Shown: positions 9,411 to 20,970, counted from the first letter of the stretch. The stretch: 64,000 nucleotides of DNA from Paraglaciecola polaris LMG 21857 (GCF_000315055.1 NZ_BAER01000017.1:124001-188000), one strand, 5' to 3'. Made by a program: numbers and translations. The notes: a model not told the origin generated them from the sequence alone.

Positions 9411-11600
9411 TTATTTACCCTTATACAAAATAAATACCGTCGCTAATGGAGGTAGCGAAAGCTCAATAGAATACGTTTGATTCTGCCATGGTGTCTTATC
9501 CGCTAGCATTTTAGCATTGAGGCTATTGCCGCTTCCCCAATATTGCTTGTCATCGGTGTTAAGCAACACGGTATATTCGCCGAGCGCTTTAACACCCAGT
9601 CGAAACGTGCTGCGTGGTACTGGCGTGAAGTTGCTTACAGCATAAATTTGTTGCTTGCCGGCTTTTGACTGGCGTAACATTGCCACTGTACTTTGCTCAG
9701 CATTTTCGTGGTCAATCCATTCAAAACCTGTGTGATCATGGTCGAGCTCATGTAATGCAGGATAGTCAGCGTATAATTTATTCAAATCTCGATATAGGGC
9801 TTGGATTCCACTGTGCTTTTCAAACTCAAGCAAGTGCCAATTGATGGAACTGTCGTGGTTCCATTCAGCAGCCTGACCAATTTCATTACCCATAAAGTTT
9901 AGTTTTTTGCCCGGGTGAGCATACATAAAGGCAGCGTAACATCGAAGGTTCGCGGCCTGCTGCCACTCATCGCCCGGCATTTTATGCAATAGGGACCCTT
10001 TTCCATGCACGACTTCATCGTGGGAAATCGGCAGCACAAAGCTTTCATCAAAGGCGTACACCATGCTAAAGGTAATTTCACCATGATGATAACGACGATA
10101 AGAAGGATCTTTAGAAATATAGTGTAATGAATCATGCATCCAGCCCATATTCCATTTAAACCCAAAGCCAAGTCCACCCTCAAATACCGGACGTGACACT
10201 TTGGCAAAAGAGGTGGACTCTTCAGCTATCGTCATCGCATTTGGATAATGGGAATAAACCTCTTTGTTCATCCACTGCAGCAAGCTGATAGCTTCATAAT
10301 TGTGGTTACCACCATCAACATTCGGTATCCAGTCGCCATCTTCTCTGGAGTAATCTAAATACAACATGGATGCAACTGCATCCACACGCAGGCCATCAAT
10401 ATGGTATTTATCTAACCAAAATAGAGCATTAGCAACTAAAAATTGACGCACTGTGTCTTTGCCAAAATCGTAAATACACGAGTTCCAATCAGGATGCCAG
10501 CCTTTGCGTGGGTCTTCATATTCATACACGTGCGTACCGTCAAATCGAGCTAAGCCATGACCATCTTCAGGGAAATGTGCAGGCACCCAATCAATGATCA
10601 CTCCAATGCCATTTTGATGGCACTGATCAACAAAATATTTGAAATCATCAGGGCTACCAAAGCGGCTTGTAGGGGCAAATAAACCAACCGGTTGATAGCC
10701 CCAAGAGCCATCAAATGGGAATTCAGATATGGGCAATAGTTCGATGTGGGTATAACCCATATCAGTGACATAGGGGATCAACTCATCGACTAACTCTCGG
10801 TAACTTAGATATCTGGCGTCCGATTCAGCGCTCGGACGCTTCCATGAGCCTAAATGTACCTCGTAAATACTCATGGCTTGGGTGTATTTATCACCTTTAA
10901 CTTGCTCTTGCCATTTGCTGTCTTGCCATTGGTATTGTTCATGATCAAACACCACAGAAGCATGCGAAGGATATTGATCCGCGTAAAAGCCAATTGGATC
11001 AGCCTTGTGGGGTAACTCGTTGCCAGCGGCATCTTTTATTTGGTATTTATATTTATCGCCAGCGTTGACACCTGGCACAACTAAGACCCAATAACCAAAA
11101 TCGGTTTTTTGCATGGGTAAGCATGAGCCGTCCCAATAATTAAAATCACCAATGATAGACACGGCACTGGCATTTGGAGCAAATACGGCAAAACGCGTCG
11201 CGCTGATAGACTTGGCTAATCCTACGTCTAAATCCATTAGCTGCGCACCCAGTTGTTGATAAACGTTCTTCGGTAAATGATCAACAAAATGCACCGCGTG
11301 AAACGCTTGGTCTTGAAATTGATATGGGTCGATTATGCGATACGCACCTTGGGGATTTTTCACTTCAAAAGCATACACAGCCGGCAGCTTGCCTTTCGTA
11401 AACTCAGCACTGAACAAATCACTTGCAGCTTGCTTTTTAAGCGTCCCGATTGCTTTCTCTGTGGCTAAGTCGATGACCTTAACCGCTGTTGCGTTAGGTA
11501 TCCAAGCGGTAATTGAAAAAGCATTTTTTGTATGCGTTAAACCAAGATGAGTAAACGGAAAGGTACATTGTGCGTTTTTTAGCTGTGTTTCTATTTGCAT
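9411..11600 (-). CDS. glgB: 1,4-alpha-glucan branching enzyme GlgB
   Basis: A 729-residue GH13 enzyme that makes the alpha-1,6 branches of glycogen. It has an N-terminal N1 domain (about 1-110), a CBM48 (RFAVFAPNASAVSIIGDFN), then a barrel with the nucleophile in DGLRVDAVASMLYLD, the acid in IAEEST, and SHDEVVHGKGSLLHKMPGD before the C-terminal beta domain. Length is typical. It is the middle gene of the operon. The 50-base gap from malQ holds a 6-bp hairpin (TGGCGG/CCGCCA) that may tune expression between the two genes. Confidence 0.96.
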   Translation of the reverse strand: MQIETQLKNAQCTFPFTHLGLTHTKNAFSITAWIPNATAVKVIDLATEKAIGTLKKQAASDLFSAEFTKGKLPAVYAFEVKNPQGAYRIIDPYQFQDQAFHAVHFVDHLPKNVYQQLGAQLMDLDVGLAKSISATRFAVFAPNASAVSIIGDFNYWDGSCLPMQKTDFGYWVLVVPGVNAGDKYKYQIKDAAGNELPHKADPIGFYADQYPSHASVVFDHEQYQWQDSKWQEQVKGDKYTQAMSIYEVHLGSWKRPSAESDARYLSYRELVDELIPYVTDMGYTHIELLPISEFPFDGSWGYQPVGLFAPTSRFGSPDDFKYFVDQCHQNGIGVIIDWVPAHFPEDGHGLARFDGTHVYEYEDPRKGWHPDWNSCIYDFGKDTVRQFLVANALFWLDKYHIDGLRVDAVASMLYLDYSREDGDWIPNVDGGNHNYEAISLLQWMNKEVYSHYPNAMTIAEESTSFAKVSRPVFEGGLGFGFKWNMGWMHDSLHYISKDPSYRRYHHGEITFSMVYAFDESFVLPISHDEVVHGKGSLLHKMPGDEWQQAANLRCYAAFMYAHPGKKLNFMGNEIGQAAEWNHDSSINWHLLEFEKHSGIQALYRDLNKLYADYPALHELDHDHTGFEWIDHENAEQSTVAMLRQSKAGKQQIYAVSNFTPVPRSTFRLGVKALGEYTVLLNTDDKQYWGSGNSLNAKMLADKTPWQNQTYSIELSLPPLATVFILYKGK

Positions 11601-11650
11601 TGCATCGCCTTGCTGTATTGGCGGCCTACATCAAAGACCGCCAGGATTAT

Positions 11651-13846
11651 TTATTGCTTGGCTTGACGTCGTACCTCAGTCAAGCGTTGGGCTAATGTTG
11701 TTAATTCAGGGTTATCAAAAATCTGCTGCAAACTCTTAGATAACTTACGCTGCCAGTTCGGATATTCGTTAAACGTTCCTGGAATATTAACGGGTTTATC
11801 CATTTCTAACCAATCTTCTAACTGTAAACTTAACAGTGAACTTGAGCCACCCGCCATATGAGTTTGCATACCAAAGTTCAAATTTTTACTCATACCCACA
11901 TGATTCACTTCCCTGCCAATATCAGCGGAAATGGATTGATGACCATGCAGGGTATCTAATATGGCTTGTTTGTTATCATGTCTGCTCAGATACAAGCTTG
12001 CAAGGATCTCTTCTGTTGGATACAGACCCAACTCCTTGCCTAATTGCAAGTCGTCACAGTGCCAAAAACCTTTCAAGGTGGGCATATCATGTGTTGTCAG
12101 TGTCGACATAGACTGCACGGGGTAATGACTGGGTGAATAGAATCCGCCGTCTTTCGCCTGTTCAAAGAAGAATACCCTATACGAATAGACACCGTTTTCG
12201 GCTAGTTTTTCGCGGATTTCTTCTGGCACCGTGCCTAAATCCTCACCGATAACCATTGACTGATTACGGTGACTTTCCAAAGCCAGAATGGCCAGTAAAT
12301 CATCCACTGGATAATAAACATACCCACCCTGCTTGGCACTATCACCTTTAGGCACCCACCATAAACGCAATAAGGCCATAACATGATCTATACGCAGCGC
12401 GCCTGTGGCGTGCATGTTAGCGCTAAATAAGTCGATAATCGGCTGGTAGGCTTGCTCATAAAGCTTATGTGGATCCATTGGGGGTAAGCCCCAAGTTTGA
12501 CCAAGAGGGCCTAAAATATCTGGCGGAGCACCAACGCTCGCTTGGGTACAGTATAAGGCTTTATTACCCCAAATCTCTGCACTGCCTTCACTCACACCGA
12601 CCGCTAAATCGCGATATAAACCAATCTGCATATTGTGTTCTTGAGCGACATTATTGGCTTTTTCAAATTGCAATGCGGCTTGCCATTGCAGCCACAAGAA
12701 AAATTGCACTCGCTTAGCGTTTGCTTTAGCAAATTTAGCCACAGCCGGTGAGTTAAAGTCAGCATATTCATCCGGAAATACCGGCCATCCCCAAGACGCT
12801 TTGCCTTTACCGGCAAGATCTTCTTGCAAGGCATCATAAACAGCTATGGTTTGTAGGCTTTCGCCACCTTGAGTGATAAACGCTTTAAACGCACGATTCT
12901 TTGAAGTATTTTTAGAAAAATACTGGGTACGTTGCCAATCAAACACTGCACTTAACGCACTGAGTTTTAATTTGGTCACACTGGGATAATCCACTAAATC
13001 CGTTTCACGAGCCTGATTCAATGTCGCTTGAAAAGCAGCTTCATTCACGATGACCTGCACGCTGTCTTGCTCATACCCATCGGTTGCGGTGACATCGATA
13101 TAGATAAAGTTCAGCCACCGACGCGACGAAGGTCCGTAAGGACTGCATGCGCTTGGGTTAGCAGGGTAAAGAGAATGAATAGGATTTAACCCGATAAAAT
13201 CGGCGCCTTTTTGTGCCGCATTGGCAGTTAAATATGCCAGATCGCTAAAATCCCCCACCCCCCAGTTATTATCGCTACGTAGACAATACAACTGAACACT
13301 CAAGCCCCAAACTTTATTACCGTCGGTCAAGGTTTTCGGTTGATAACATGCCTGAGGCGCAACGATCACCCGCATTTCGGCAAGCGATTCGCCATCTATC
13401 ATCAAGGCGAGGTTGTGATAACCCAGCGGCAACTCACATTCAATCGTAATGAAGTATTCGTGAAATTCTATTTCATCAATATGCGTTACATTGACCAGCT
13501 CACCATCGATAGGCTCAAATCGATGCTCAATCAACTCACCCGATTCCAACGTTAGTGTCGCAATATATTCATCGGTTACCAATTCGATAGGCAGTCTAAC
13601 GCAAACTGAGAGCGGTGTTTTATCGCGTTGCACATGTACAGGATTCAGCGGCGTTAACCAATCTTTGATCATGCCCTGCTTTACTTGTTGCTCTAAGGCG
13701 GCTTGCTCGTCCACTTCATAGCCCATCACACTCAATAATTTTTTCTTGACGGAAGATTCTATGGTCGCGGGCTTACCCCAAGCATCGGTGTAATGTGACT
13801 CAATACCCCGATGCTCTACGAGCTGGTCAATCAATGAAGCAGTCAT
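11651..13846 (-). CDS. malQ: 4-alpha-glucanotransferase (amylomaltase) MalQ
   Basis: A 731-residue GH77 disproportionating enzyme that transfers glucan segments between maltodextrins. An N-terminal extension of about 170 residues is typical of gammaproteobacterial MalQ. The catalytic part shows NLNPIHSLYPANPSACSPYG-like substrate loop sequence, nucleophile Asp in RIDHVMALLRLWW, acid Glu in IGEDLGTVP and the stabilising Asp in THDMPTLKG. It is the promoter-proximal gene of malQ-glgB-glgX and is divergent from gapA across a 212-base region rich in inverted repeats. Confidence 0.95.
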   Translation of the reverse strand: MTASLIDQLVEHRGIESHYTDAWGKPATIESSVKKKLLSVMGYEVDEQAALEQQVKQGMIKDWLTPLNPVHVQRDKTPLSVCVRLPIELVTDEYIATLTLESGELIEHRFEPIDGELVNVTHIDEIEFHEYFITIECELPLGYHNLALMIDGESLAEMRVIVAPQACYQPKTLTDGNKVWGLSVQLYCLRSDNNWGVGDFSDLAYLTANAAQKGADFIGLNPIHSLYPANPSACSPYGPSSRRWLNFIYIDVTATDGYEQDSVQVIVNEAAFQATLNQARETDLVDYPSVTKLKLSALSAVFDWQRTQYFSKNTSKNRAFKAFITQGGESLQTIAVYDALQEDLAGKGKASWGWPVFPDEYADFNSPAVAKFAKANAKRVQFFLWLQWQAALQFEKANNVAQEHNMQIGLYRDLAVGVSEGSAEIWGNKALYCTQASVGAPPDILGPLGQTWGLPPMDPHKLYEQAYQPIIDLFSANMHATGALRIDHVMALLRLWWVPKGDSAKQGGYVYYPVDDLLAILALESHRNQSMVIGEDLGTVPEEIREKLAENGVYSYRVFFFEQAKDGGFYSPSHYPVQSMSTLTTHDMPTLKGFWHCDDLQLGKELGLYPTEEILASLYLSRHDNKQAILDTLHGHQSISADIGREVNHVGMSKNLNFGMQTHMAGGSSSLLSLQLEDWLEMDKPVNIPGTFNEYPNWQRKLSKSLQQIFDNPELTTLAQRLTEVRRQAKQ

Positions 13847-13902
13847 TAACGTTAAATTCCTATAAATGGATACTATTTTAGCTAGCTATTATTATGCAAA
13901 CA

Positions 13903-13914
13903 CGTCTTAAGACG
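13903..13914. promoter_or_regulatory. Perfect palindrome upstream of malQ
   Basis: CGTCTTAAGACG is a 12-base perfect palindrome 57 bases before the malQ ATG. It sits inside a wider inverted repeat. Its position suits an operator for the glycogen/maltodextrin operon; the protein is unknown. Confidence 0.45.
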
Positions 13915-13943
13915 AAGCTGAATACGTTTGCATTAAATAAAAC

Positions 13944-13958
13944 TGTAACAAAATAACA
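13944..13958. promoter_or_regulatory. HexR-like site 1
   Basis: TGTAACAAAATAACA differs at two positions from the HexR consensus as I remember it (TGTAATWAAATTACA). HexR controls central carbon genes, including gap genes, in Alteromonadales and Shewanella. Confidence 0.35.
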
Positions 13959-14005
13959 TTTTTCAGTGATTATTTTGCCTTATTTGGCGATTTAGTCCAT
14001 AATTT

Positions 14006-15054
<1,049 letters not shown>

Positions 15055-15073
15055 ATCCACAGAGCTTTATTCC

Positions 15074-15112
15074 AAAAAGGCAGTCATCTACACTAGGTGA
15101 CTGCCTTTTTTT
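15074..15112 (+). terminator. Terminator after gapA
   Basis: A perfect 9-bp stem AGGCAGTCA (15078-15086) and TGACTGCCT (15098-15106), flanked by A5 on the left and T6 on the right, lies 20 bases past the gapA stop. It ends 16 bases before the yeaD ATG, so yeaD is reached only by read-through or by a promoter inside gapA. Confidence 0.9.
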
Positions 15113-15128
15113 GATCTTAAGGAATCCA

Positions 15129-15968
15129 ATGCATCTTTCACAGACGACATCTTCGTTACCCCAAGGCGAAATTGAAATGCTGGTCGTTGATAATGACTAT
15201 GCCCATGCGACTATATCGTTATTTGGTGGCCACATACTCAGTTTTACACCCAAACACGACGGGATACAGCGGTTATGGTTAAGTAAAAAGGCACAACTTG
15301 ATGCTAAGCACCCTATACGTGGCGGGATCCCAATTTGTTGGCCTTGGTTTGGCCCACATAACACTCAAACTAACTTAAGTGCCCATGGTTATGTGCGCAC
15401 TCAAGCATGGCACGTCGTCAACTGCGTAGATAATGACGACCATACCACTATATGCCTCAAGCCGAGCGTCACCAAAGGAGAGGGTTTTGACGGAAAGACA
15501 CAATTAACTCTGATCATAAGCATTGGCCGTGAATTAGGCGTGAAACTGGTCACAGAGAATACCGGTGAGCAACCTTTCACGTATACCGGTGCGCTGCACA
15601 GTTACTTTCATATTGAAGATATAAGTGACTGTACGGTCACAGGTTTATCAGGACAATATGAAGATAAACTGCAAGCCTATAAGCGTTTACCCACACCTAT
15701 GCCGTATGCGTTTAACAGTGAAACCGACAGAGTGCATTTAGTCACGCCCAAGGAACTAGCAATTAAGAGTAATGGACATGTGACCCACATTCATTCTGTA
15801 GGTCATGACAGCATAGTGGTGTGGAACCCTTGGGCAGAGAAGTCACGAACGATGCATGATATGGAAGATAATGGATATCGCAAAATGCTCTGCGTTGAAA
15901 CGTCGGTTACCCAAGGACAAACTGTTTTACCTGGTCAACAACATGTGCTTGAGCAAGTAATAAGATAA
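15129..15968 (+). CDS. yeaD: D-hexose-6-phosphate mutarotase YeaD
   Basis: A 279-residue aldose-1-epimerase-fold protein that equilibrates the alpha and beta anomers of glucose-6-phosphate. Family marks include IRGGIPICWPWFGPH, ALHSYFHIEDIS with the catalytic His, VVWNPWAEKS and the C-terminal MLCVETS. I start at the ATG at 15129, with an AAGGA site eight bases upstream, rather than the TTG at 15111 inside the gapA terminator. A bidirectional terminator separates it from convergent pnp. Confidence 0.92.
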   Translation: MHLSQTTSSLPQGEIEMLVVDNDYAHATISLFGGHILSFTPKHDGIQRLWLSKKAQLDAKHPIRGGIPICWPWFGPHNTQTNLSAHGYVRTQAWHVVNCVDNDDHTTICLKPSVTKGEGFDGKTQLTLIISIGRELGVKLVTENTGEQPFTYTGALHSYFHIEDISDCTVTGLSGQYEDKLQAYKRLPTPMPYAFNSETDRVHLVTPKELAIKSNGHVTHIHSVGHDSIVVWNPWAEKSRTMHDMEDNGYRKMLCVETSVTQGQTVLPGQQHVLEQVIR

Positions 15969-16020
15969 GCAGTGTATTCAGCATGGTTTGTTCCAATTAC
16001 AGACAGATATAAACGGGCAC

Positions 16021-16048
16021 AAAAAAGGGAGCCGAAGCTCCCTTTTTA
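16021..16048. terminator. Bidirectional terminator between yeaD and pnp
   Basis: A perfect 11-bp stem AAAAAGGGAGC (16022-16032) and GCTCCCTTTTT (16037-16047) with a CGAA tetraloop. A- and T-runs on both sides let it serve both convergent genes. Confidence 0.92.
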
Positions 16049-16102
16049 AACAATCAACTTGGTTAGAGGATAAAAATAATCTGCTCCAAGTTAACGCTAT
16101 CC

Positions 16103-18214
16103 TTACTCGTTGCCTTCAGCAGCTGCTTCTGGCTTTTCTAGCAATTCTTTAATGCTTAAACGAACACGGTTTTGACGATCAATTTCCATTACTTTTACGT
16201 TAATGATTTGACCTTCAGATAAATGGTCAGCCACTTTATTCACACGCTCATGAGCGATTTGTGAAATGTGTACTAGACCTTCTTTACCCGGTAAAATCTC
16301 AACGAATGCGCCAAAATCAACGATACGTGTCACTTTACCTTCGTAGGTTTTACCTGCTTCAACATCCGCTGTCACTTGCTCAATTCTGCTGATAGCGATA
16401 TCGGCTTTAGCACGCTCGGTAGCGAAGATTTTGATAGTACCATCATCTTCGATTTCGATGTTTGTGTCAGATGCTTCAGTAATAGAACGGATCATTGCGC
16501 CGCCTTTACCGATAACCTCACGAATTTTATCTTGGTCGATTTTCAATGTGTAAATACGCGGTGCGAATTCAGACATCTCATCACGGTGACCAGAAATCGC
16601 TTGGTCCATCACACCTAGAATATGCAAACGTGCTTCTTTTGCTTGTTTCAAAGCAACTTGCATGATTTCTTGGGTGATACCTTCGATTTTGATATCCATT
16701 TGCAGAGCAGTAATACCTTCTGTGGTACCCGCTACTTTAAAGTCCATGTCACCAAGGTGATCTTCGTCACCCAGGATGTCAGAAAGAACAACAAAGTTTT
16801 CATCATTTTTCACAAGGCCCATGGCGATACCAGCAACCGATGCTTTAATCGGAACACCCGCATCCATCAACGCCAAAGACGTACCACAAACAGACGCCAT
16901 TGAAGACGAACCATTTGATTCAGTGATTTCAGAAACAACACGTACTACGTACGGAAATTCTTTTTCAGACGGCATTACCGCTTGAATACCACGTTTCGCT
17001 AGACGACCATGACCGATTTCACGACGCTTAGGTGAACCAACAAAACCTGTCTCACCTACGCAGTATGGAGGGAAGTTATAATGCAACATGAAACGGCTAT
17101 CAACTTTGCCATTCAAGCCATCAATCATCTGTGCATCACGCTCAGTGCCGAGTGTTGCAGCAACGATAGCTTGAGTTTCACCACGTGTGAACAAAGCAGA
17201 ACCGTGAGTACGCGGCAAGATGCCAGTGGCAACGTCAAGTGCACGGATCATCGCAGGATCACGACCATCGATACGAGGCTGACCTGCTAGGATGCGTGAG
17301 CGCACTACGTCGCTTTCTAGTTCATGTAAAAGCTCAGATACTTCTTTAGAATCTTGCTCTGCGTCAGCTTCCACGATTGCCGCAACTGTTTTATCCGTTA
17401 GTGCAACGATAGCGTCTTTACGAGCCATCTTGTCAGAGATTTGATAAGCCTCTGTCATTTGTGCTTCAGCTAATGCTTTGATTTTATCTTTCAAAGTAAC
17501 GTTAGCTGGCTCGGCAACCCAATTCCACTTAGGTGTGTTCACTTCCGCTGCAAATTCGCTTACTGCGTCAACGACGGTTTGCATTTGCTCGTGACCGTAC
17601 ATAACGGCACCTAGCATCACGTCCTCGGACAATATCTGAGCTTCAGATTCAACCATCAATACCGCACCTTTAGTACCGGCAACGACAAGATCTAATTGGC
17701 TGTTTTCAAGTTCTGACGTACGTGTGTTTAATACGTATTGGCCATCGGTGTAACCTACACGCGCCGCGCCAACAGGACCATTGAATGGCATGCCTGAAAT
17801 AGCAAGAGCAGCAGATGTACCGATAAGCGAAATAATATCTGTTGGAATTTCAGGGTTAGCTGAAACAACAGTGACAATAATTTGTACTTCATTCATGAAC
17901 CCATCAGGGAACAATGGACGAATAGGACGATCGATCAAACGAGACGTTAAGGTTTCGTATTCAGAAGGACGACCTTCACGCTTAAAAAATCCACCGGGGA
18001 TTTTACCAGCAGCGTAGGTTCTTTCTTGATAGTTAACCGTTAGCGGGAAGAAGTCTTGACCTGGCTTGGCGTCTTTTTTACCAACAACAGAAACCAATAC
18101 TGATGTATCGTCCATGCTTGCCATAACAGCAGCGGTTGCTTGACGAGCGATTACGCCCGTTTCTAGCGTTACAGTATGCTGACCATACTGAAATGATTTA
18201 GTAATAGGAGTCAT
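16103..18214 (-). CDS. pnp: Polynucleotide phosphorylase
   Basis: A 703-residue 3'-to-5' exoribonuclease and degradosome component. Two RNase PH domains (about 10-230 and 310-545) flank a helical linker; a KH domain (about 553-615, with [11 protein letters not shown]) and an S1 domain (about 620-690, with [28 protein letters not shown]) follow. Active-site sequence [19 protein letters not shown] is intact. Length is typical. Unusually, the 234 bases upstream hold no rpsO; the next gene upstream is rluA. A small hairpin, GCTGTT/AACAGC near 18287-18302, lies in the leader and might be an RNase III or autoregulation target. Confidence 0.97.
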   Translation of the reverse strand: MTPITKSFQYGQHTVTLETGVIARQATAAVMASMDDTSVLVSVVGKKDAKPGQDFFPLTVNYQERTYAAGKIPGGFFKREGRPSEYETLTSRLIDRPIRPLFPDGFMNEVQIIVTVVSANPEIPTDIISLIGTSAALAISGMPFNGPVGAARVGYTDGQYVLNTRTSELENSQLDLVVAGTKGAVLMVESEAQILSEDVMLGAVMYGHEQMQTVVDAVSEFAAEVNTPKWNWVAEPANVTLKDKIKALAEAQMTEAYQISDKMARKDAIVALTDKTVAAIVEADAEQDSKEVSELLHELESDVVRSRILAGQPRIDGRDPAMIRALDVATGILPRTHGSALFTRGETQAIVAATLGTERDAQMIDGLNGKVDSRFMLHYNFPPYCVGETGFVGSPKRREIGHGRLAKRGIQAVMPSEKEFPYVVRVVSEITESNGSSSMASVCGTSLALMDAGVPIKASVAGIAMGLVKNDENFVVLSDILGDEDHLGDMDFKVAGTTEGITALQMDIKIEGITQEIMQVALKQAKEARLHILGVMDQAISGHRDEMSEFAPRIYTLKIDQDKIREVIGKGGAMIRSITEASDTNIEIEDDGTIKIFATERAKADIAISRIEQVTADVEAGKTYEGKVTRIVDFGAFVEILPGKEGLVHISQIAHERVNKVADHLSEGQIINVKVMEIDRQNRVRLSIKELLEKPEAAAEGNE

Positions 18215-18448
18215 TTTTTTCCTTTAAATTTTAACTAATGCTTTCTTTATCGCTTTTAAATGCGGCGCATAGTATAGCGGTATGAGGCTGTTAAAAACAG
18301 CGACTGGAGCAAATAACCTGGAAAAACGTACTTTTAATTAAGCTTGAATGTGTCCCAACTCTCAGCATCACATTTTTAAGAACTCTTCGTGCGTAAAACC
18401 AGCCTTTGCCGATAGAATAGGATCCAAAAAACGGATCATTGACCATAG

Positions 18449-19120
18449 TTAAAATGGGCAAGGAGCTTCGATTTGCATCGACGTCCCAGTGTGAGGATGG
18501 GAAAACTTAATCCAGTGAGCATGTAACATCAAGCGCTTAGCTAATCCTTCACTTTGACTGTTACCGTAAAGATCACAACCTAAAATGGGATGGCCCACCG
18601 CCAAACTATGTATCCGTAATTGATGGGTACGGCCGGTTTCTGGGGAGAATTCCACCCGGCTGCAACTTGGATTGTCTAGGTAGCGGATCACGCGATAACG
18701 GCTGACTGCCTCTTTACCCGCTTCCCAGCATATCTTTTGACGAGGAAAATTAGGCGGATCTCGGGCAATCGGAACAGATATCATACCCTCTGCATCTGCA
18801 ATGTGGCCCATTAATAAACTGATGTAACGTTTCTGTACACTGCGCAGTTGAAACTGTTTGGTCAGATTAGCATTAGTGGTTTTATCAAGGGCTAAGAGCA
18901 ACACCCCAGACGTACCAAAATCTAATCGGTGTGCCATCAGGGCCGACGGAAAATCTTGTACAAGACGATAATGCACCGAATCTTTGTTCAACGGGTTTTT
19001 ACCGGATAAACTTAACAGACCGCTGGGTTTGTTAACCACCAATAGATATTCGTCCTGATACAAAATGGTCACAGCCTCCTTACAATGAGGAGCGATGAAG
19101 GTGTCAATCACTTGAGTCAT
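18449..19120 (-). CDS. rluA: RluA-family pseudouridine synthase (dual 23S rRNA / tRNA type)
   Basis: A 223-residue single-domain synthase without an S4 domain, as in E. coli RluA (219 residues), which makes pseudouridine 746 in 23S rRNA and 32 in some tRNAs. It shows ILYQDEYLLVVNKPSGLLS near residue 20, the catalytic Asp in AHRLDFGTSGVLLLAL, and GRTHQLRIHSLAVGHPILG. Choice of RluA over other single-domain members rests on overall similarity to E. coli RluA recalled from memory. Confidence 0.85.
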   Translation of the reverse strand: MTQVIDTFIAPHCKEAVTILYQDEYLLVVNKPSGLLSLSGKNPLNKDSVHYRLVQDFPSALMAHRLDFGTSGVLLLALDKTTNANLTKQFQLRSVQKRYISLLMGHIADAEGMISVPIARDPPNFPRQKICWEAGKEAVSRYRVIRYLDNPSCSRVEFSPETGRTHQLRIHSLAVGHPILGCDLYGNSQSEGLAKRLMLHAHWIKFSHPHTGTSMQIEAPCPF

Positions 19121-19268
19121 GGGTATTTTTCGTCATTTTCATTACTTATGTCTTTTATGTCCTTCGCTAAATAATGCCCAACAATCGAATAGTACAACGG
19201 CGCACTCAATCTTTAAATCGGTTCATTTTGACAGGCAGGTTGCTTACCGAAGCAAGCAACCTGAATCA

Positions 19269-20552
19269 TTATTCCTCGTAAGCCACACTCTTATCTTGGA
19301 ATTTTTTCGCATTAGCAAAACGAGCCAACCAATCGCTAAATTTGACGCCTTGTGCGCTGACCTCATCGTAAAAAGGATGCGGCATTTCAGGCGTAGCAAA
19401 CGCATCGGTCAGTATGGTATGCACACTGCCCGCACCTATATAATACTGGTAGTTATCTGTAGTGCTTGACAGATAATCAAATGACGCTGTCATTCTTGCG
19501 TTCCACTCAGCAAAGTACAAATAATCCTCTGGACCAATGGCCCATGAAAACGGGTTCATATTGCCTTGATCAACTTGATCCATCACTTTAAGAAACAATA
19601 CCTGTACAAAATCTTGAGCCGTACTGTATTGGGCAAAGTGGTTATTAGGATAAGCATCTGTTAATCGCTGAAATAATTCGACATTTAATCCTTGGCCGGT
19701 AAATGTTCCCAATGCTCCGTTAAAGATAGGTGGCAATGATTCTTCCAGTTTCCAATTGTTGTCCAAGGCAAATACGTCATTAACAAACCCTTCGGTGACT
19801 ACGCCTGCAGACGCATCAGCTAAGACTGACACGTTGGCATTAGGAAATGCCGTTTGCACATACGGAAAATTAAGAGTGGCACCATATCCGCCCGCGCTTG
19901 AACCTGTGACCAATACCTTTTTCACCTTGTCTTTATTACCAACGAATTGACTTTTCATCCACTCTCTAACGGCCATAAAGTTATCAAACCCACGGTGTTT
20001 AACCGTGATCGGCGCGCCAGGCACACCAGTAATCAAACCATCCACATCATGATAAAGCGCCTCGTTTGAACCCACATGGATATCGCCAGTGCAATAAGGA
20101 ATAAATACTTTGCTCCAGTCTTTAAATGGATTTTCTTTATTGTCATCATCAAACACACCACCCGCCCCAACAGGGGAGTTTTCTATTAAAACCGATGGGT
20201 TATAAGTTGGACGATTACCGGGCACATTTGCTAGCGCTAAGGACGCAACACAAGTTGCATCGTTCCAGCATGAGCCGCCACCGTTAAAGAAAACCAGCAC
20301 ATTTTTGCTTTTACCTTCTTTAAAGTAAAAACGAAAGGCATTATCCAATGGCGTGCCATCCACTGGGCTGGGAACAGTATCAAAGGCACAAGCAGGATTG
20401 ATGGTTTTAGGCGTGCCCTCATCATCTATAATATCAATTTGCGAGGCCACGGGAATAGTTTGCCAACCCCCATCTTTATCGTCTTTTGGTTTAGCCATCA
20501 GCGGCAATGAACCAATTAGCAATACAGTACAAAACAGATATTTTATTTTCAT
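19269..20552 (-). CDS. Secreted pectinacetylesterase/Notum-family hydrolase
   Basis: A 427-residue serine hydrolase. I use the ATG at 20550-20552, which has a GGAG site and gives a clean signal peptide (residues 1-20, ending LMA); a longer frame to 20666 has neither. Family features are the oxyanion segment VFFNGGGSCW (88-96), the nucleophile Ser219 in TGSSAGGYG, and a His in GSVHTILTD. Paired cysteines suggest an extracytoplasmic protein. Relatives deacetylate pectin or remove acyl groups from proteins, but the true substrate is unknown. It stands alone, with no other polysaccharide-degrading gene nearby. Confidence 0.8.
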   Translation of the reverse strand: MKIKYLFCTVLLIGSLPLMAKPKDDKDGGWQTIPVASQIDIIDDEGTPKTINPACAFDTVPSPVDGTPLDNAFRFYFKEGKSKNVLVFFNGGGSCWNDATCVASLALANVPGNRPTYNPSVLIENSPVGAGGVFDDDNKENPFKDWSKVFIPYCTGDIHVGSNEALYHDVDGLITGVPGAPITVKHRGFDNFMAVREWMKSQFVGNKDKVKKVLVTGSSAGGYGATLNFPYVQTAFPNANVSVLADASAGVVTEGFVNDVFALDNNWKLEESLPPIFNGALGTFTGQGLNVELFQRLTDAYPNNHFAQYSTAQDFVQVLFLKVMDQVDQGNMNPFSWAIGPEDYLYFAEWNARMTASFDYLSSTTDNYQYYIGAGSVHTILTDAFATPEMPHPFYDEVSAQGVKFSDWLARFANAKKFQDKSVAYEE

Positions 20553-20970
20553 TATATTCACTCCATGAGTCAGGTATTTAAACAGTATTTTTAATAAGCA
20601 ATTCCATTGGGGAAAACCAATATTTAGTTCATTCACTACTTGCAGAAGTGGTGGTTGCTTCCACATAGTCCGCCGTACAAAGCCGGTAAGAATCTTGTTT
20701 TTGTCCTCGTCAAATCAGTCAATCGCGCATTCTTTATAACGAATCATAGACGGGAAATAGTTATTTCCATGCAACTTTGTGGATACCTGTATATAGCAAA
20801 TACAGCTGTTTTGCCAAAAGCGGTTGGTGGATGATGTCAGCTAAGTTAAGCCGGACAATCTCCATACCAATAGCCAAATAGTGTCATAGCTTGACTAGCA
20901 AAACCTCCAAGGACCTATGCTCAACCGGAACTAGGAGGTGTAACAGTATGACGCGGCAGTCGAGACCTAT
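20553..20970. other. Gene-free stretch
   Basis: About 420 bases between the OmpA-domain gene and the hydrolase start, holding the hydrolase promoter. A strong-looking AGGAGGTG at about 20934 precedes a plus-strand ATG at 20949, but the frame stops after 22 codons inside the opposite gene and looks like chance. No terminator is obvious. Confidence 0.4.

Noticed and set aside
9899-10207. 102-residue minus frame within glgB
   Set aside because: A shadow of glgB in another frame; glgB itself is intact with all catalytic motifs.
16622-16903. Plus-strand 93-residue frame opposite pnp
   Set aside because: Antisense shadow of the KH/RNase PH coding region; amino-acid composition is odd (rich in His, Phe, Thr).
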